Notes under the pieces: model-generated
What the model was told of the DNA's origin: nothing
Database searches by the model: none
The model's input: only the letters and a program-made list of their open reading frames with translations
Shown here: positions 29,741-41,577 of the stretch, in pieces
Position numbering within the stretch: the stretch's first letter is position 1
How the letters are laid out: each line of letters starts with the position of its first letter
Position numbers and translations under genes: made by a program
Assembly: GCA_016110215.1 (NCBI GenBank)
Contig: JADWQD010000014.1
Location: 124,001 to 188,000 of the forward strand
Direction of reading: 5' to 3'
Length of the DNA: 64,000 nt
DNA from: Capronia americana
Lineage: Eukaryota > Ascomycota > Eurotiomycetes > Chaetothyriales > Herpotrichiellaceae

Positions 29741-31531
29741 CTATGACGAGGCCGGAGCCACGGGTCCATTCTTCTCATACTCCTCAACTTCTTCCTTGTT
29801 CAGTTTTGCCCGGATCGCCGCCCCGAAGAAATAGAATCCAAAGGGAATGAAGAACATTCCGATGCCGATAAACGCCAACAGCCAGCTGGCCCAATGCAAG
29901 CCCAACCTATGATACATCTGGGTGGTAAACAGCGGGAAAGCCGCACCACCACCGCTTCTGAGGAACACCTTCGCGGCGAGAGCGCTGGCCGCATACTTCT
30001 GGTAGGAGTCGATGATGTAGTTGTTGACAGAATAGTAGCAGAGAACCATGCCGAAACCGAATGCGAGGCCTGAGCTGGCCGGCCCAACCCAGATGATGCC
30101 GTGGTAAGAGGTTGCTCCCAGGATGAACAGGGCGATTGGAATGAACGGCGCTCCGAACATAGCGCCCATAAGTCGATCCTCGGCGGTAGGAGCCCTCTTT
30201 GCACAAGTGCGTTTGAACTGGTTCTCGAATTGTGGGGTCGCAACCAGGGCAAAGCCCGCACCGATGATGATGGGTATAAACATGAGGCCGATTTGCCCAT
30301 CATTGTAGCCGTATAGTTCTCCAAAGATGACCGGATAGGCGAAGAAGAAGGCGTACAACATGGCGTAGATGAGGACAACGTACATGCACATCAAATCCAG
30401 GACAGGCTCTGTCAAGATCATCGTGATGGGCCTGATAAGGCTGGTCTTGGCAATTTCGCTGAAGGTGAGCTTCACCTTTTCCTGTTCGGTGATGATGTTC
30501 TTGTCGCCTGTTTCCTTTCGGAGACGTGCGGCGCGGCGCTTCAGAATGACCGGGGCGTACGTTTCCGGGATGAGAGCCATGAGTACAAGCATCAGTCCTG
30601 CGAACGCAAGGTTCACCCAGAAAAGTAGCGACAGGCGGTGGGTGCCGACATTGATCCAACCAGCCACAATGGGGCCAATGACGGGGCCCGCGTACGGAGC
30701 AGCTGCGAAGTATGCTATGGCCAGGCCACGTTCTTCGATGTTCCAGATATCGGCAATGGTGCCGCCGGCGAGGGACAACCCTGAGCTGGAGAAGACACCG
30801 CAGAGAAAGCGGCTGACGAGCAGACCGCCGATATTGGGAGACAAGGCGCAAGGGATATTGAAGATGGTGTACAGTGTCAGCGAGATGATGTAGACGGGTC
30901 GTCGGCCGATGATTTCTGACAAAGGGGACCATAACAGCGGACCAACGGCGAATCCGAGGACCATGATCGAGCAGGTCAAGATCGCGACTTCCAAAGAGAC
31001 ATTGTATTTCTCTTCAATGAGGCCAAGGCCACCCGTGACGACTGAAGAGCCGAACGCAATGCAGACGACCAGGGATGACGCCACCATTGTGATGTACCAT
31101 CGGTACAAGCGGTTCCAGTTGTGCGGGTTCGCTACATCTCCGATTGTAAATGTGACGAATTCTACAGGCTCTTCAACGCCTTGTTTTTCGAGGTCAGGGC
31201 TTACACTGGACCTTGTACGTCTTCGACTAACCACCGGTGAGGCTCTGCTTCGGATCTCCTCGAGTGTCGTTTGCGGGACGAGACCTGTTGCGGTCTCGAG
31301 AGTGTACTCTTCCGGAAAGATGGGGCTCTCGGGGCCGAGTACTGGGTAATTGGGATCTAATCGGGGTGATGTTTCCGTGACTCCTAGCTCCTGTAACGTA
31401 GCTCTTGTCTCTGTTCGATGCAGCCGGAGGTTGTTGAGAGTTTGTTGTTGCGTCAGGTGGTGAGTTTGTTGTTGTGTCAGGTGGTCCGGGCTTCGGGTGT
31501 CCCGGGGGCTCTCTGGTCTAGGTGAAGCCAT
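29741..31531 (-). CDS. MFS multidrug/polyamine transporter, DHA1 family
   Basis: 596 aa proton antiporter of the DHA1 group (Tpo1/Flr1-like). The open frame starts upstream with GTG at 31597; the first ATG is 31531 (MASPRPESPRDTRSPDHLTQ). The long cytosolic N terminus (about 140 residues) contains a tandem HLTQQQT repeat. Twelve hydrophobic segments follow. Motifs: NPHNWNRLYRWYITMVASS before helix 1, the DHA1 motif A region PLLWSPLSEIIGRRPVYIIS, and LVSRFLCGVFSSSGLSLAGG then GPVIGPIVAGWI (motif C). The loop after helix 6 is basic (LKRRAARLRKETG). Substrate cannot be assigned from sequence; fluconazole, cycloheximide and polyamines are known substrates in the family. No introns. Confidence 0.9.
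   Translation of the reverse strand: MASPRPESPRDTRSPDHLTQQQTHHLTQQQTLNNLRLHRTETRATLQELGVTETSPRLDPNYPVLGPESPIFPEEYTLETATGLVPQTTLEEIRSRASPVVSRRRTRSSVSPDLEKQGVEEPVEFVTFTIGDVANPHNWNRLYRWYITMVASSLVVCIAFGSSVVTGGLGLIEEKYNVSLEVAILTCSIMVLGFAVGPLLWSPLSEIIGRRPVYIISLTLYTIFNIPCALSPNIGGLLVSRFLCGVFSSSGLSLAGGTIADIWNIEERGLAIAYFAAAPYAGPVIGPIVAGWINVGTHRLSLLFWVNLAFAGLMLVLMALIPETYAPVILKRRAARLRKETGDKNIITEQEKVKLTFSEIAKTSLIRPITMILTEPVLDLMCMYVVLIYAMLYAFFFAYPVIFGELYGYNDGQIGLMFIPIIIGAGFALVATPQFENQFKRTCAKRAPTAEDRLMGAMFGAPFIPIALFILGATSYHGIIWVGPASSGLAFGFGMVLCYYSVNNYIIDSYQKYAASALAAKVFLRSGGGAAFPLFTTQMYHRLGLHWASWLLAFIGIGMFFIPFGFYFFGAAIRAKLNKEEVEEYEKNGPVAPASS
31440..31487 (-). repeat. Two copies of a 24 bp unit in the MFS N terminus
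   Basis: Two near-identical tandem 24 bp units, differing by one base, encode HLTQQQTH and HLTQQQTL in the cytosolic N-terminal region of the transporter. Confidence 0.85.
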
Positions 31532-33312
31532 TTTTTTGTGGTGTGACTGAGGTGAATACGGGCTGCGGAAGGATGGTGTGTCTGGTATTTGCAACACGGA
31601 TTGAGGGTTATTGTGGGAGACATCAACCTGTTCAGAAACGAGGATAATTCCATCATATATACTTCATGTTGCTTGGCCTGGATAGTCGGTACTGTGATGG
31701 CATGCTCGCTTGTTTTGGCTTGTGGACCGAACAATGTCCGCCGACGTATCGCCGTGCGCGAATTGTTTCGCTTGCCAGCCGCCTACCAGCCAATGAGTCG
31801 GTCCGAACGTAATTCATGCAAAGCAGATTGTCTTTACAGCACATGCGAGTTCAAGCCCTTCTCGTCTCGCACGTTCTCCCGGATGGGACTCCGTAAAAAA
31901 ACATTTGGCCGGAGTCTTATCTTTGGTAACATCCCATTGGCAGCAAGTACAGCTTTCTTGGGCGAGAATTCTCCTTCAAGCTCCTTTTCCACGGCGCTTG
32001 CCCTGGAAGCCGCATGGGTTGTCAGGCTAGCAGTCGAAGCCAGCCATCGGGAGGGCTGCTTTGAGAGACGACAACAGGTCCTGAGTGAATGCGGTCTGGG
32101 ACAAGGGAGAGCTGCAGACGGATGCGCTCCCCTTTGCGATGCAGATCTCAAGGCAGGAACACCGTCTCCGGAACAGATGAGAGAATGATGCCAAAGAAGG
32201 CATAGAATGAACGAATAAGGTGCCTCCCAACAGGCTGCTGAGGCATAAGCACGCGTTTTCTTAGTCAACCAGACGGACTGCGAGCGTCTGACGTCACATG
32301 CCGTATTAACGCCGTCGTAGCTGCGAACGGCCTCGACGGCGGCCCTGATCGCAACGCTGATGACTGAGGAACATGCATCCACTTTTTGAAACATCATTGC
32401 CTTCAGTATTTGGCATATCCCTCAGTAGCAAGCGCGAAAGGACAGAAGTCCAGCATTGGTCATTTGTAGTAGAGTACTCGCTGATGCCAAGCTAATACCA
32501 GAGACTGCAAGGAAGCAAGGTAGCTCGTACGACCAGATTATATCGCAGGAGTCCAGTCCGACGCGAGAGACGCAACATTGTGGGCACCAATACATTGCGC
32601 AGCTGAGTTTCCCAACTATCCTAGCGAGATCGAGGGCCGAAAAGGAGTCCTTGGTCCAACCTCCACAAATCACCTGTTTCTGACTCTCTCCTATTTTGCG
32701 GGCTCGTTACCATGGAACGATATCACATGCTCCTTGCACAACTTCCGGTACCCCATTAAATAGAACCCCACAAGTGAGTGCCAGTACATTCCGCGTACTG
32801 CCTGTCCTGGCAGCGACGAATCGAACACAATACAGGAAGAGAGCGGGAAGAAGCTTTGTGAGATTGAACAAGTGCCAATTTGCCTTCAGGGCGCGGCGTG
32901 TTCGTGTGGCCATACGAAAAGTGATGGATGGTTTCAATACAGCCCATCTGAGATATCCATCCAATTCACGCTCACTTTCAGGTCAGCTTCGCAGATAACT
33001 TGCTGCACGTTCCTCTTCTTTGCAAGAATTATCGTGATATGTCTTTTCCCTGCCATTCGCTATGCTTCGAAATTTGTCAAGGATCATACCTCCGTCAGCA
33101 CATCCGTACACGCCTGTTGGGCCCTCCCATTATGTGACGGTATTTGTGTCGGGTCAAAGCCGTTAGTCTCTCACCGATATCAACGCAATGCAAATGCAGG
33201 CATAATGCCACTCTTCCAATGCAGATGCTTGGCAGATTCTCCCGCCAATGAATGCGTGGATAGTAAAGTCCAAGATACGCCCGCTAATGCTGCATATTCA
33301 ACACCCCGGCCC
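31532..33312. other. Intergenic
   Basis: About 1.8 kb upstream of the MFS gene and downstream of the SEL1-repeat gene. Two overlapping frames of ~190-200 aa (plus 31589-32188, minus 31834-32397) are open but have no motif, splice support or plausible composition. I call no gene. Confidence 0.45.
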
Positions 33313-35439
33313 CTAGAAGATCCCGAATTTCTTCTTCTTCTCTCCTTGAGCTAATATCAATGTTAGTGCTGCTAGTACTTCAGTCGCAAACGTGGCGGAA
33401 TGTTCGAGCTCACCCTGAGGTCCAATATTACCGGCACTGTTGCTCGTGGTCAATGCTCCCTTCTTTCCTGCCGCTGCTGCTGTGAGAGGATCTGCTCCCG
33501 CCCCTGCTGCTCTGATTGCTGCGATGCGGTGCTTGGCTCTTTCTTCGCCTTGATCGGCAGCCCGGACGTACCAGACGTTGGCCTCGAGCGGATCACGACG
33601 ACATCCAATGCCCATTTCGGTGAAATAGCCAACGGTGTATTGGGCTTTCGCCAGGCCTTGCTCTGCTGCTTTCTTGGCCCATTCGTATGCCTCTGCTTCG
33701 TCTTTGTCTAGGACATTGGGGACTCCGACCATGTACCACGCACACAGCGCCATCTGTGACAGTGCATGGCCACGTTCGGCAGCTCCGGTGTAGAAATGAA
33801 TGCTGAGAGCTGGATCCTTGGGACAACCCAATTGGCCATATTCGTACGCTTCGCCGAGTCTGTAGTTTGCTTCGACGTGACCCAAGTCAGCTGCTTTGGT
33901 GTAAAGTTGAGCGGCATAGACTTCGTCTTTGAAGACATCGGGTCCGAAGCCAGTCTCGTGCAGACAGCCCAGATCAAAAGGGGCTTGGTTGTACTGGAAG
34001 TCAGCGGATTCTGCGGCACGCTTGAGCCATCGCACACCCTCGCGGTATCTCTTGGTCAGCCCCATATCACCAGTTAGGCAAGCTCGTCCGAGTCGGAGCA
34101 TGGCACCGGGGTGGTTTTTGCTTGCGGCGTGTTGATAGAATTGTACGGCCTTTGCCGCGTCTACCCTGGACCCCCAGCCAAACTCGTAACACAAGGCAGT
34201 CCGGTACCCCGCCTCGGCATGGCCATGTTTTGACGCGGCCAAAAATAGAGGAAACGCGTGTTCCCAATCCTCTTTGCCTTTGTTGAACAGCCCCGAAGCG
34301 TAACCATCTGCCAGGTAGTACTGGGCAAACGGGTAGGATCGATCCGACAATTTCTGCAGAATGTGCTTCGCCTCTTTCAAGAGATCTTCCCTGACTGACG
34401 TGTGTGATTTCTCAGAGACGGCAGCGTCGGAGACCGCATCGGAGTCCAGACCCTCCTCCTGCGCCGCACTGATCATGAAGACTGCAAATTCATACTGGAC
34501 CGCCGGATCTTGTGTTTTTTTGACGTTCGCACGGTACATGTCCAGAGTTTTGCGCGTGGACAATAGGTTCGCATTGCTTCCCACCACTGTCCGTAGACCT
34601 GAATTGACTAAATTTTCCGCTCCGCTCGGCGCAGGTTGTGGGTAGGGGACATTCAACAGGTCGACATATGACAGGGGTCTCGTGTCCGGAGACCTTGAAC
34701 TTCTTGATACTGGCCGTCCAACATGAGAGATATGAGGGGAGTTTGTCCGACCACGGAAATCAGAAGTGCTTGAGAAACCCGAATCAGGTCGCCGCGTGTT
34801 CAACCCATAAGTGCTATTGCGAGCACTGTCACCAGACCCCGTAGTTCCAATTGTGAGCTTTGAGGCGCGCTTATCCAGAGCTGCGACTTCAGCCTCCTCC
34901 ACAAACTGATGGTGATAGCGCAAGGGTTCGAAGGACTCGGTAGGGGCATCCGGGCTAATATCTGAGGCCGAGGCGTGACGCATGGATCTCATCTGAAAGG
35001 GAGATAATTCAACTGCACTCTGGGCAAAGTTCTCCGACGAGACTCTTCGGTGGTCAATGCCAGCCAGCTCGTGATCACCAAGTCTCCTTCTCATGGCTTG
35101 GGGGGTTGGTGAGAGTCTGTTCGGGTCGAGAGAAGGTTGAGGGGTCAGTGTTCTATTCGACGCCACTAGATCAACTGTTCTTGACGCGGCAGTCTCGGGA
35201 GGGTGTATTTGCACTTCAGCAGCGGCATCTGCAAGGGCATAGACGTCATCTGTAGGCCTGGTATCCGTTGGGAACATGGATGTTGAAGAATGGCTCAGCT
35301 TCCGCTGGTCATGTTGTGGTCTGCCATTTCCTCGCTCTTCCCGAGGTTCGATGATCCGAGGGCTGTCTGTTCGCAAGGGAGGGGAGTAGATAGCAGGAGG
35401 AGGAGTGGGAGGAAGCGGGTGGTCCGCCACTTGAGCCAT
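33313..35439 (-). CDS. SEL1-repeat protein, Chs4/Skt5-like chitin synthase activator
   Basis: The model is complement(33313..33350, 33414..35439), 687 aa. The upstream codon at 35451 is TTG; the first ATG (MAQVADHPLPPTPPP) is 35439. The N-terminal ~300 residues are Ser/Pro-rich and disordered. At least seven SEL1 repeats follow, for example PFAQYYLADGYASGLFNKG, AEAGYRTALCYEFGWGSRVD, GAMLRLGRACLTGD, VEANYRLGEAYEYGQLG and AKAQYTVGYFTEMGIGCRRD. This is the layout of Chs4/Skt5, which activates and localises Chs3-type chitin synthase. A 63 bp terminal intron (GTGAGC donor, CTAAC branch, TAG acceptor) is a multiple of three without stops, so retention would insert 21 residues. The chain ends EKKKKFGIF and lacks a C-terminal prenylation CaaX box. 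It lies divergently upstream of a class IV chitin synthase. Confidence 0.85.
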   Translation of the reverse strand: MAQVADHPLPPTPPPAIYSPPLRTDSPRIIEPREERGNGRPQHDQRKLSHSSTSMFPTDTRPTDDVYALADAAAEVQIHPPETAASRTVDLVASNRTLTPQPSLDPNRLSPTPQAMRRRLGDHELAGIDHRRVSSENFAQSAVELSPFQMRSMRHASASDISPDAPTESFEPLRYHHQFVEEAEVAALDKRASKLTIGTTGSGDSARNSTYGLNTRRPDSGFSSTSDFRGRTNSPHISHVGRPVSRSSRSPDTRPLSYVDLLNVPYPQPAPSGAENLVNSGLRTVVGSNANLLSTRKTLDMYRANVKKTQDPAVQYEFAVFMISAAQEEGLDSDAVSDAAVSEKSHTSVREDLLKEAKHILQKLSDRSYPFAQYYLADGYASGLFNKGKEDWEHAFPLFLAASKHGHAEAGYRTALCYEFGWGSRVDAAKAVQFYQHAASKNHPGAMLRLGRACLTGDMGLTKRYREGVRWLKRAAESADFQYNQAPFDLGCLHETGFGPDVFKDEVYAAQLYTKAADLGHVEANYRLGEAYEYGQLGCPKDPALSIHFYTGAAERGHALSQMALCAWYMVGVPNVLDKDEAEAYEWAKKAAEQGLAKAQYTVGYFTEMGIGCRRDPLEANVWYVRAADQGEERAKHRIAAIRAAGAGADPLTAAAAGKKGALTTSNSAGNIGPQGELEHSATFATEVLAALTLILAQGEKKKKFGIF

Positions 35440-37783
35440 TTCGAGGACCAAAAGTTGAGATTGTCTTATGATGCAGACATTGGAGCGGTTGTAAGGTTTG
35501 GTGGTATGTGAGGTTCAGATGAGTTGCAGTCCGAACAACTGGAGAGGGTGTCGCCAAGTGAATACACCTATGCTGGAATGTGGGAATTCCCTGATTCAAG
35601 GACAAAACGAAAGGCAGCGCCGGAAGAGGTTCCTTGAGGCCCGCGCTGAGGTTGTCTTGGAAGGAATGCTGTGGCGTCGTTTGAAACGGGAATGACGGAT
35701 CGACGCGGCTTAAAACGAAAGTAGTTCTCAGTGGCAGGAGCTGCAAAATGACAGAGATCGACCTGGGGTACAGAGTAATATCTACAGCTCAAGCGGATGG
35801 GGAAAAGGAGAGTGGTGTACGGAGCAAAGTGGTCGTAGTGAGGTGAGTGTGACTGCGACTAGGAATTTCAGTGGACAGGGTTGAACTGTAGAAGGTCGGC
35901 TAGAAGAGGCATGGAAGGAGTGTCCAGGCAGGCTTATCCCCGCATCAAATCCAGTTCCGACTGATGTCTGTTGAACTATCTAACCGTCTTTGTTCTGCAG
36001 TTAGAACACGATACATGTTAGTCGCTTGCACAAAGAAGTCGCTTTGAGCAAACGACAAGAATAGCTGTCACGCTTTGTGCCCCAACTGGCGTGCAAGTTT
36101 TGTTCCTTGTGTTGCCCAATGTGCAGTTGGACGCGGCATGGTGAGGAGATCTCCTAAACCACCAGTTCAGCCTTCCCAAGGCAAGGGGTCATGGGTCACA
36201 GTACGGGCGTGCCCGAAGTTTAGGCAGCTGATGTGAACTTAGGCGCGGACGGTCGCGACGAAGGGATTTTGTGGCGCCTGGAGAGCGAGACCTGGGCCCA
36301 CCGAAAGCAGGGCACCGGAGAGACGCGGCAAGCCAAGTGCTATCGAACTGCCATTAGAGAGGGCGCCATGCTGCCTGGTGCAGAGCATGTTTCACCCGAT
36401 GCAGAAGGGGGAGACCAGCTGGCCAAAGCAGCAGCAGTGGTCAGACTGATGACGCGCACAGCTCTTGACAGATGCCAGAATCAACGTTCAACAGTACGAG
36501 TAATGGGTAGCCAGATCCTTCCCGTGCTTGTGGGATGACTGCAGCTCGTATCCGATTGTTAGAACTCGGATAATACCAGTCGGCATGATCATTGCAAGAC
36601 ATGCGCATTTTGGACTTCTCTCGGTGGGGTGAGACATTGACCCCTCCATCAAAAAAACTTAGTAAGGAGTACACAGTATCTGTTTTTTTTGACAGCGACC
36701 ATATATCATGGGTCTAATATCAGAAAGTTATTGCAGCTAGCATATCTCCAGTCTTGCTCTACAAGGTCTCTCGTAGCAATATGCTGAAATATACCGTGCC
36801 TCGCATGTTCGTCTCGGCAGTAGTTTCAAGTGACGCGGCCCATGATAGGTTGATATGTTGAAATGACGCGTCGGATGTCAGGGCAACCGTCGTCGTGTAA
36901 AAATAAGACTCTCAGCCACAACCGAGCCGCTCATGTGTTGGCTGTTCGCCCCCAGATCTCACCAACGGTAAGCAATGTCATCGGTATGTTTGCGCGATCA
37001 GTGTCTGTCAAGACCTTCCACTGCCTCAGATGTATCTTTTCCATCGTCAGGAGCCGTGGTGGACAGATGGTCCGTAGCAGGAGAGCGAGCAGGACCTTGT
37101 TCAGGAGAAGAAGACCATTTCATCTCGGAGAATAACTTTCGCCTCTCTGCTGGATCTCTGTTTCTCCTGCATAAGCCCACTCAGTGAGGCGTAGCCAATC
37201 CAGGCTCTTGGTATACATTCGATCGGATGATCAACGAATCGCTTGTGTACGGCGTACGTAGGAGCTGTCGCAAATAGTGGTAGGGCCATACACCACGAGT
37301 GTGCACATCTTCGTCTTGTCCTTACCCAGTTGTCGTTTCTGCCCTTGTAACCGCCGCTCACTCACTGCCAACCTTTCCGTACATGTACACTCGCTCACCA
37401 TTTTGTCACTGTCGTTCCAGTCCGGCAATACAACATCCAACCGTTAAGCATTTTCAAAGCGCCACTGAGTTGAAACAAAATCCTTGTTGTCTGATTTTCA
37501 CCGGGTCAACCGAGTGTACAGCCCCCATCGTTTACAACAGCGACGACAACAGCGTATTGCTCAAGACACAAACCAGGCGCTTACATATCTGTTAAGATTT
37601 TCCTTTGCAAGACTGTCCTCTTGGGACCAGAGACAGCGCAGGCGCCGTTCTCAACAGCACTTCCTGCAGAGGAGCAAAATAAACAACACGTTAAGGGGAC
37701 CATTTAAGTCGCAGTAAGTTTGTCACAATGATATTGTACCTGGCGGTGACCCACTAACATTCTTTCTCCTGGCAGAGTTCACC
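35440..37783. promoter_or_regulatory. Shared upstream region of the Chs4-like and chitin synthase genes
   Basis: The 2.3 kb between the two divergent gene starts. The chitin synthase side has a likely 5' UTR intron at 37714-37775 (GTAAGT donor, CACTAACA branch, GGCAG acceptor), eight bases before the ATG, so its promoter is further upstream. Frames in the region are short and motif-free. No transcription factor site can be named with confidence. Confidence 0.5.
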
Positions 37784-40700
37784 ATGTCAGAGCCACCGCG
37801 TAGGCCGCGGCCTGCCACGTCCCCAACCCGTGATAAATCCCATTCCCCGTATAGAGACTCTCCTTCGCGACGACTAAGAGATCTCGAAACCGGTACAAAC
37901 AATCAACGCGGCGCACCGTATCCCTCCCAACACTCTGCGGCCGATCCTTATCCCCCATCTCCCAACTCCAGAGCCGCCGACTGGGAACCCATTATGTCGA
38001 ATTCAATAAATCAGACCGAACTAGGTCGCAAGAAGTCTCTCATCAGACCAGAGCGCAACCGAATAGACCGAGATCATCCCAATTACCACTACCGCAAACA
38101 TGCCCAGAACATGGAGGTCTTCCCATCGACCACAGGCAATGATCCAATGGTGGAAGAACTGGTAGAAGCACGAACCGTTAGCTCGGAGAGCACAAATCTC
38201 AACACTCCCACCGACGATGATGTTACCGTGCCTCAGACTCAGCAACAAGCACGCGTACCTGGCAAATTAGATCCCGTCGGCAAGAAGAGACAACCGCGAA
38301 AGCTGGTGAGGAAGGACACGCGGGACATGACCACCCAGGAGAAGAGGCGGCTGAAGGACACCGAAAAGCTCAAGCCCCCAAGCGCCTGGAACGTATACTG
38401 TTCTGTGATCACCTTTTGGGCTCCTGACTTCCTGCTCTCTTGCTGCGGAATGCCGAATCGGGCGCAGAAGAGAGCCTGGAGGGAGAAAGTTGGGCTGATC
38501 AGTATCATCCTCTTTATCGCCACCTTTGTCGGCTTCCTCACTTTCGGCTTTACACGAGCAGTCTGCCCTGCTCCCGGATTGCGCCTCAAGATCAACCACG
38601 TCGACCGTGGGTACATGATCTTCCATGGTGATGCCTACAACTTGGACGGTTCTATGCATCCTGCAGCATTGGGAGTTCCGCTGGACAGCAACGTTCTCTA
38701 TGATTTGCCGCACAAGTACGGTGGCCAGGATGGAAGTTTCATGTTTCAAAAGGTCAACGGAGAGTGCAAAGACCTGATCACTCTGGCTCCCGGTTCGGAT
38801 GTGCCCACAAATGCCGATGGAGACCTCGCTTGGTATTTTCCATGCAACGCCTTTAATCAGGACGGCTCGTCGCCTGTCAACACCACGAACCCCTATTACC
38901 TAGGATATGCCTGCCATACGACCGCCAAATCAAGAACTACATTTTTCCATGACCTCAAGAAAGCCGGGGAAGTCTTCTTCACCTGGGATGATGTCAAAAA
39001 CTCCAGCCGGAATCTGATAGTGTATTCCGGGTCGGTCGTTGATCTGGATTTGTTGAGATGGTTCAACAAAAGCCAAGTAGTCTGGCCCAAACAATTCGAC
39101 GATATGCGCGAGAGCGATCAGATCCGCGGCACGGACATTACTCACTTGCTGCAATCTGGCGCCGACAAGAAAGTCGGCAAATGCCTGACCCAAATCGCAA
39201 AAGTCGGCTCAGTCGACACCGAGACCGTTGGATGTATAGCCTCCAAGGTCGTTCTTTACGTCTCCTTGGTCTTCATCCTGGCTATTGTTCTGGTTAAATT
39301 CTTCCTCGCCCTAGCCTTCCAGTGGTTCCTGGCTCGAAAGTTCGCAGCTGCGAAGACCTCGCAAACAACAGACCCGAAGAAACGGGCCCAGCAGATTGAG
39401 GACTGGGCGGACGATATTTACAGGCCTGCTCCGAAAATTACAGATCCTGCTAGCACGGTATCCGGATCCGATGGACGAACCAGCAAACGTGGAAGCCAGT
39501 TATTCCCTCAGACGTCCCGATTTACCAGCCCGTATGCCGTAGAGCGAGTGGCGAAGACAAATCGACCGCAACCAACCACTATGACAAGTCAAGCCTCGAA
39601 TGCAAGACTCGTTCAACCGGGAAGTGGACTTTACAAGACCGGCTATAATAGCAGTCAAAACACTTTGGATGTCAACTCTCGCATGAGCGTTGGTGCTAGC
39701 AGATCCAGCCTATTACTTTCTGGTCACGAAACTCGCTATTCCGTTGTAATGGACTCGCTTGGCGAAGCAGGTGCTCCTGTGGGCTTCATCCATGAGAATG
39801 TCGTGCCTCAGCCGCCTCCTGAGTGGCAACCTTTTGGCTATCCACTTGCTCACTGTATCTGCCTGGTCACTGCGTACTCTGAGGATGCAGCAGGTATCCG
39901 CACTACTCTCGACTCGATTGCGACAACCGACTATCCCAACAGCCACAAAGCCATCTTGGTGATTTGTGACGGCCTTATCAAGGGCGCAGGTAACGACATC
40001 ACAACACCCGAGATTGTACTTTCAATGATGGGTGACTGGGTCGTCATGCCCGAGGATGTCCAAGCTTTCTCCTATGTGGCCGTCTCAAGCGGCTCGAAAC
40101 GCCACAACATGGCCAAAGTCTATGCTGGATTCTACGACTACGGTCGGGACTCCAAGATCGACCCCAGCAAGCAACAACGGGTGCCCATGATGGTCGTCGT
40201 CAAATGCGGAACACCCGAGGAAGCTGTGGCAAGCAAACCTGGCAACCGAGGCAAGCGTGATAGTCAGATCATCCTGATGTCCTTCCTCCAGAAGGTTATG
40301 TTCGACGAAAGAATGACCGAACTCGAATACGAAATGTTCAACGGACTTTGGAAAGTAACGGGCATGTCTCCCGACTTCTACGAGACCGTGCTCATGGTTG
40401 ATGCCGACACCAAAGTGTACCCCGACAGTCTTACGCACATGATCTCAGCCATGGTGAAGGACCCCGAAATCATGGGCCTTTGCGGCGAAACCAAGATCGC
40501 GAACAAAAGCGAGTCGTGGGTGTCCAAGATCCAGGTGTTTGAGTACTTCATCTCGCACCATCTGTCGAAGTCGTTCGAGTCTGTCTTCGGTGGTGTCACC
40601 TGCTTGCCGGGATGTTTCTGCATGTACCGAATCAAAGCACCTAAAGGCGGACAGAATTACTGGGTGCCCATCCTGGCCAACCCGGATATTGTCGAACATT

Positions 40701-41577
40701 ACTCGGAGAACGTTGTCGACACACTGCATAAGAAGAACCTTCTGCTGCTGGGCGAAGACAGATACCTGTCGACTCTCATGTTGAAGACCTTCCCGAAGCG
40801 CAAACAAGTGTTTGTTCCCCAAGCGGTCTGCAAAACGACTGTCCCGAACCAGTTCAAAGTCCTGCTCTCACAGCGCCGTCGCTGGATCAATTCTACCGTG
40901 CACAATCTCATGGAACTCGTGCTTGTCCGCGACCTGTGTGGCACATTCTGCTTCAGCATGCAGTTTGTCGTGTTCATCGAGTTGATCGGCACACTGGTCC
41001 TCCCGGCAGCTATCGCGTTCACATTTTACCTGATCATCATTTCCATTGTGGCCAAACCCGTCCCCGTCATCCCACTCATCCTGCTGGGTCTCATCCTTGG
41101 TCTTCCCGCTGTCCTCATCGTGTTGACAGCACACAGCTGGTCCTATGTCGCCTGGATGGGTATCTACCTTCTCTCCCTGCCGATTTGGAACTTCGTCCTC
41201 CCAGCTTACGCCTACTGGAAGTTTGATGATTTCAGTTGGGGAGAGACCAGGAAAACAGCCGGGGAAACGAAGAAGACAGGTGGTCATGGTGAAGCAGAAG
41301 GTGAATTCGACAGCTCGAAGATTACCATGAGGAGGTGGGGCGACTTTGAGAAAGGTACGTTTTTCTGGCCCCAGGTCCCGTCGTACTGGCCACCCATCAC
41401 GCTTGCCCGCAATTTGTTCTGGCAGGTATACTGACTATAGATCCAGAGCGACGAGCACAAGCCAGCGGAGCTGGATGGGCACAACACTCTCTTGCGCCTC
41501 CATCGAGGGGTGGGGGTGCCGTTACGAGCGACTATGCCTCGAGCCAGGGCGGATTCGAACCCTACCACGACTATTGA
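37784..41577 (+). CDS. Chitin synthase, class IV (Chs3-type)
   Basis: Plasma-membrane enzyme polymerising UDP-GlcNAc into chitin. The model is join(37784..41354, 41441..41577), 1235 aa, close to the usual ~1200 aa. The 86 bp intron (GTACGT donor, CTGACTATAG acceptor) replaces a spurious stop and yields a Gly/Ser-rich C terminus ending GGFEPYHDY. A basic disordered N terminus is followed by a helix (LISIILFIATFVGFLTFGFT), an ectodomain, and another helix near residue 490. The catalytic GT2 domain contains LVTAYSEDAAGIRTTLDSIA, then VLMVDADTKVYPDSLTHMIS, FGGVTCLPGCFCMYRI, GEDRYLSTLM and the signature QRRRW (~residue 1030). C-terminal helices follow, including VVFIELIGTLVLPAAIAF. No myosin motor domain (classes V/VII) is present. 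A likely 5' UTR intron precedes the ATG. A Chs4-like activator gene lies divergently upstream. Confidence 0.95.

Noticed and set aside
31589..32397. Two overlapping frames of 187-199 codons upstream of the MFS gene
   Set aside because: They lie on opposite strands over the same bases, without motifs; most likely promoter sequence of the transporter.
34850..34960. Additional exon or gene on the plus strand opposite the SEL1 gene
   Set aside because: All plus frames there are shadows of the Ser/Pro-rich part of the minus-strand gene.
41535..41560. tRNA-like box (GGATTCGAACCC) suggesting a tRNA gene
   Set aside because: It lies in the last exon of the chitin synthase, where it encodes GGFEPYHDY; no cloverleaf arms are visible around it.
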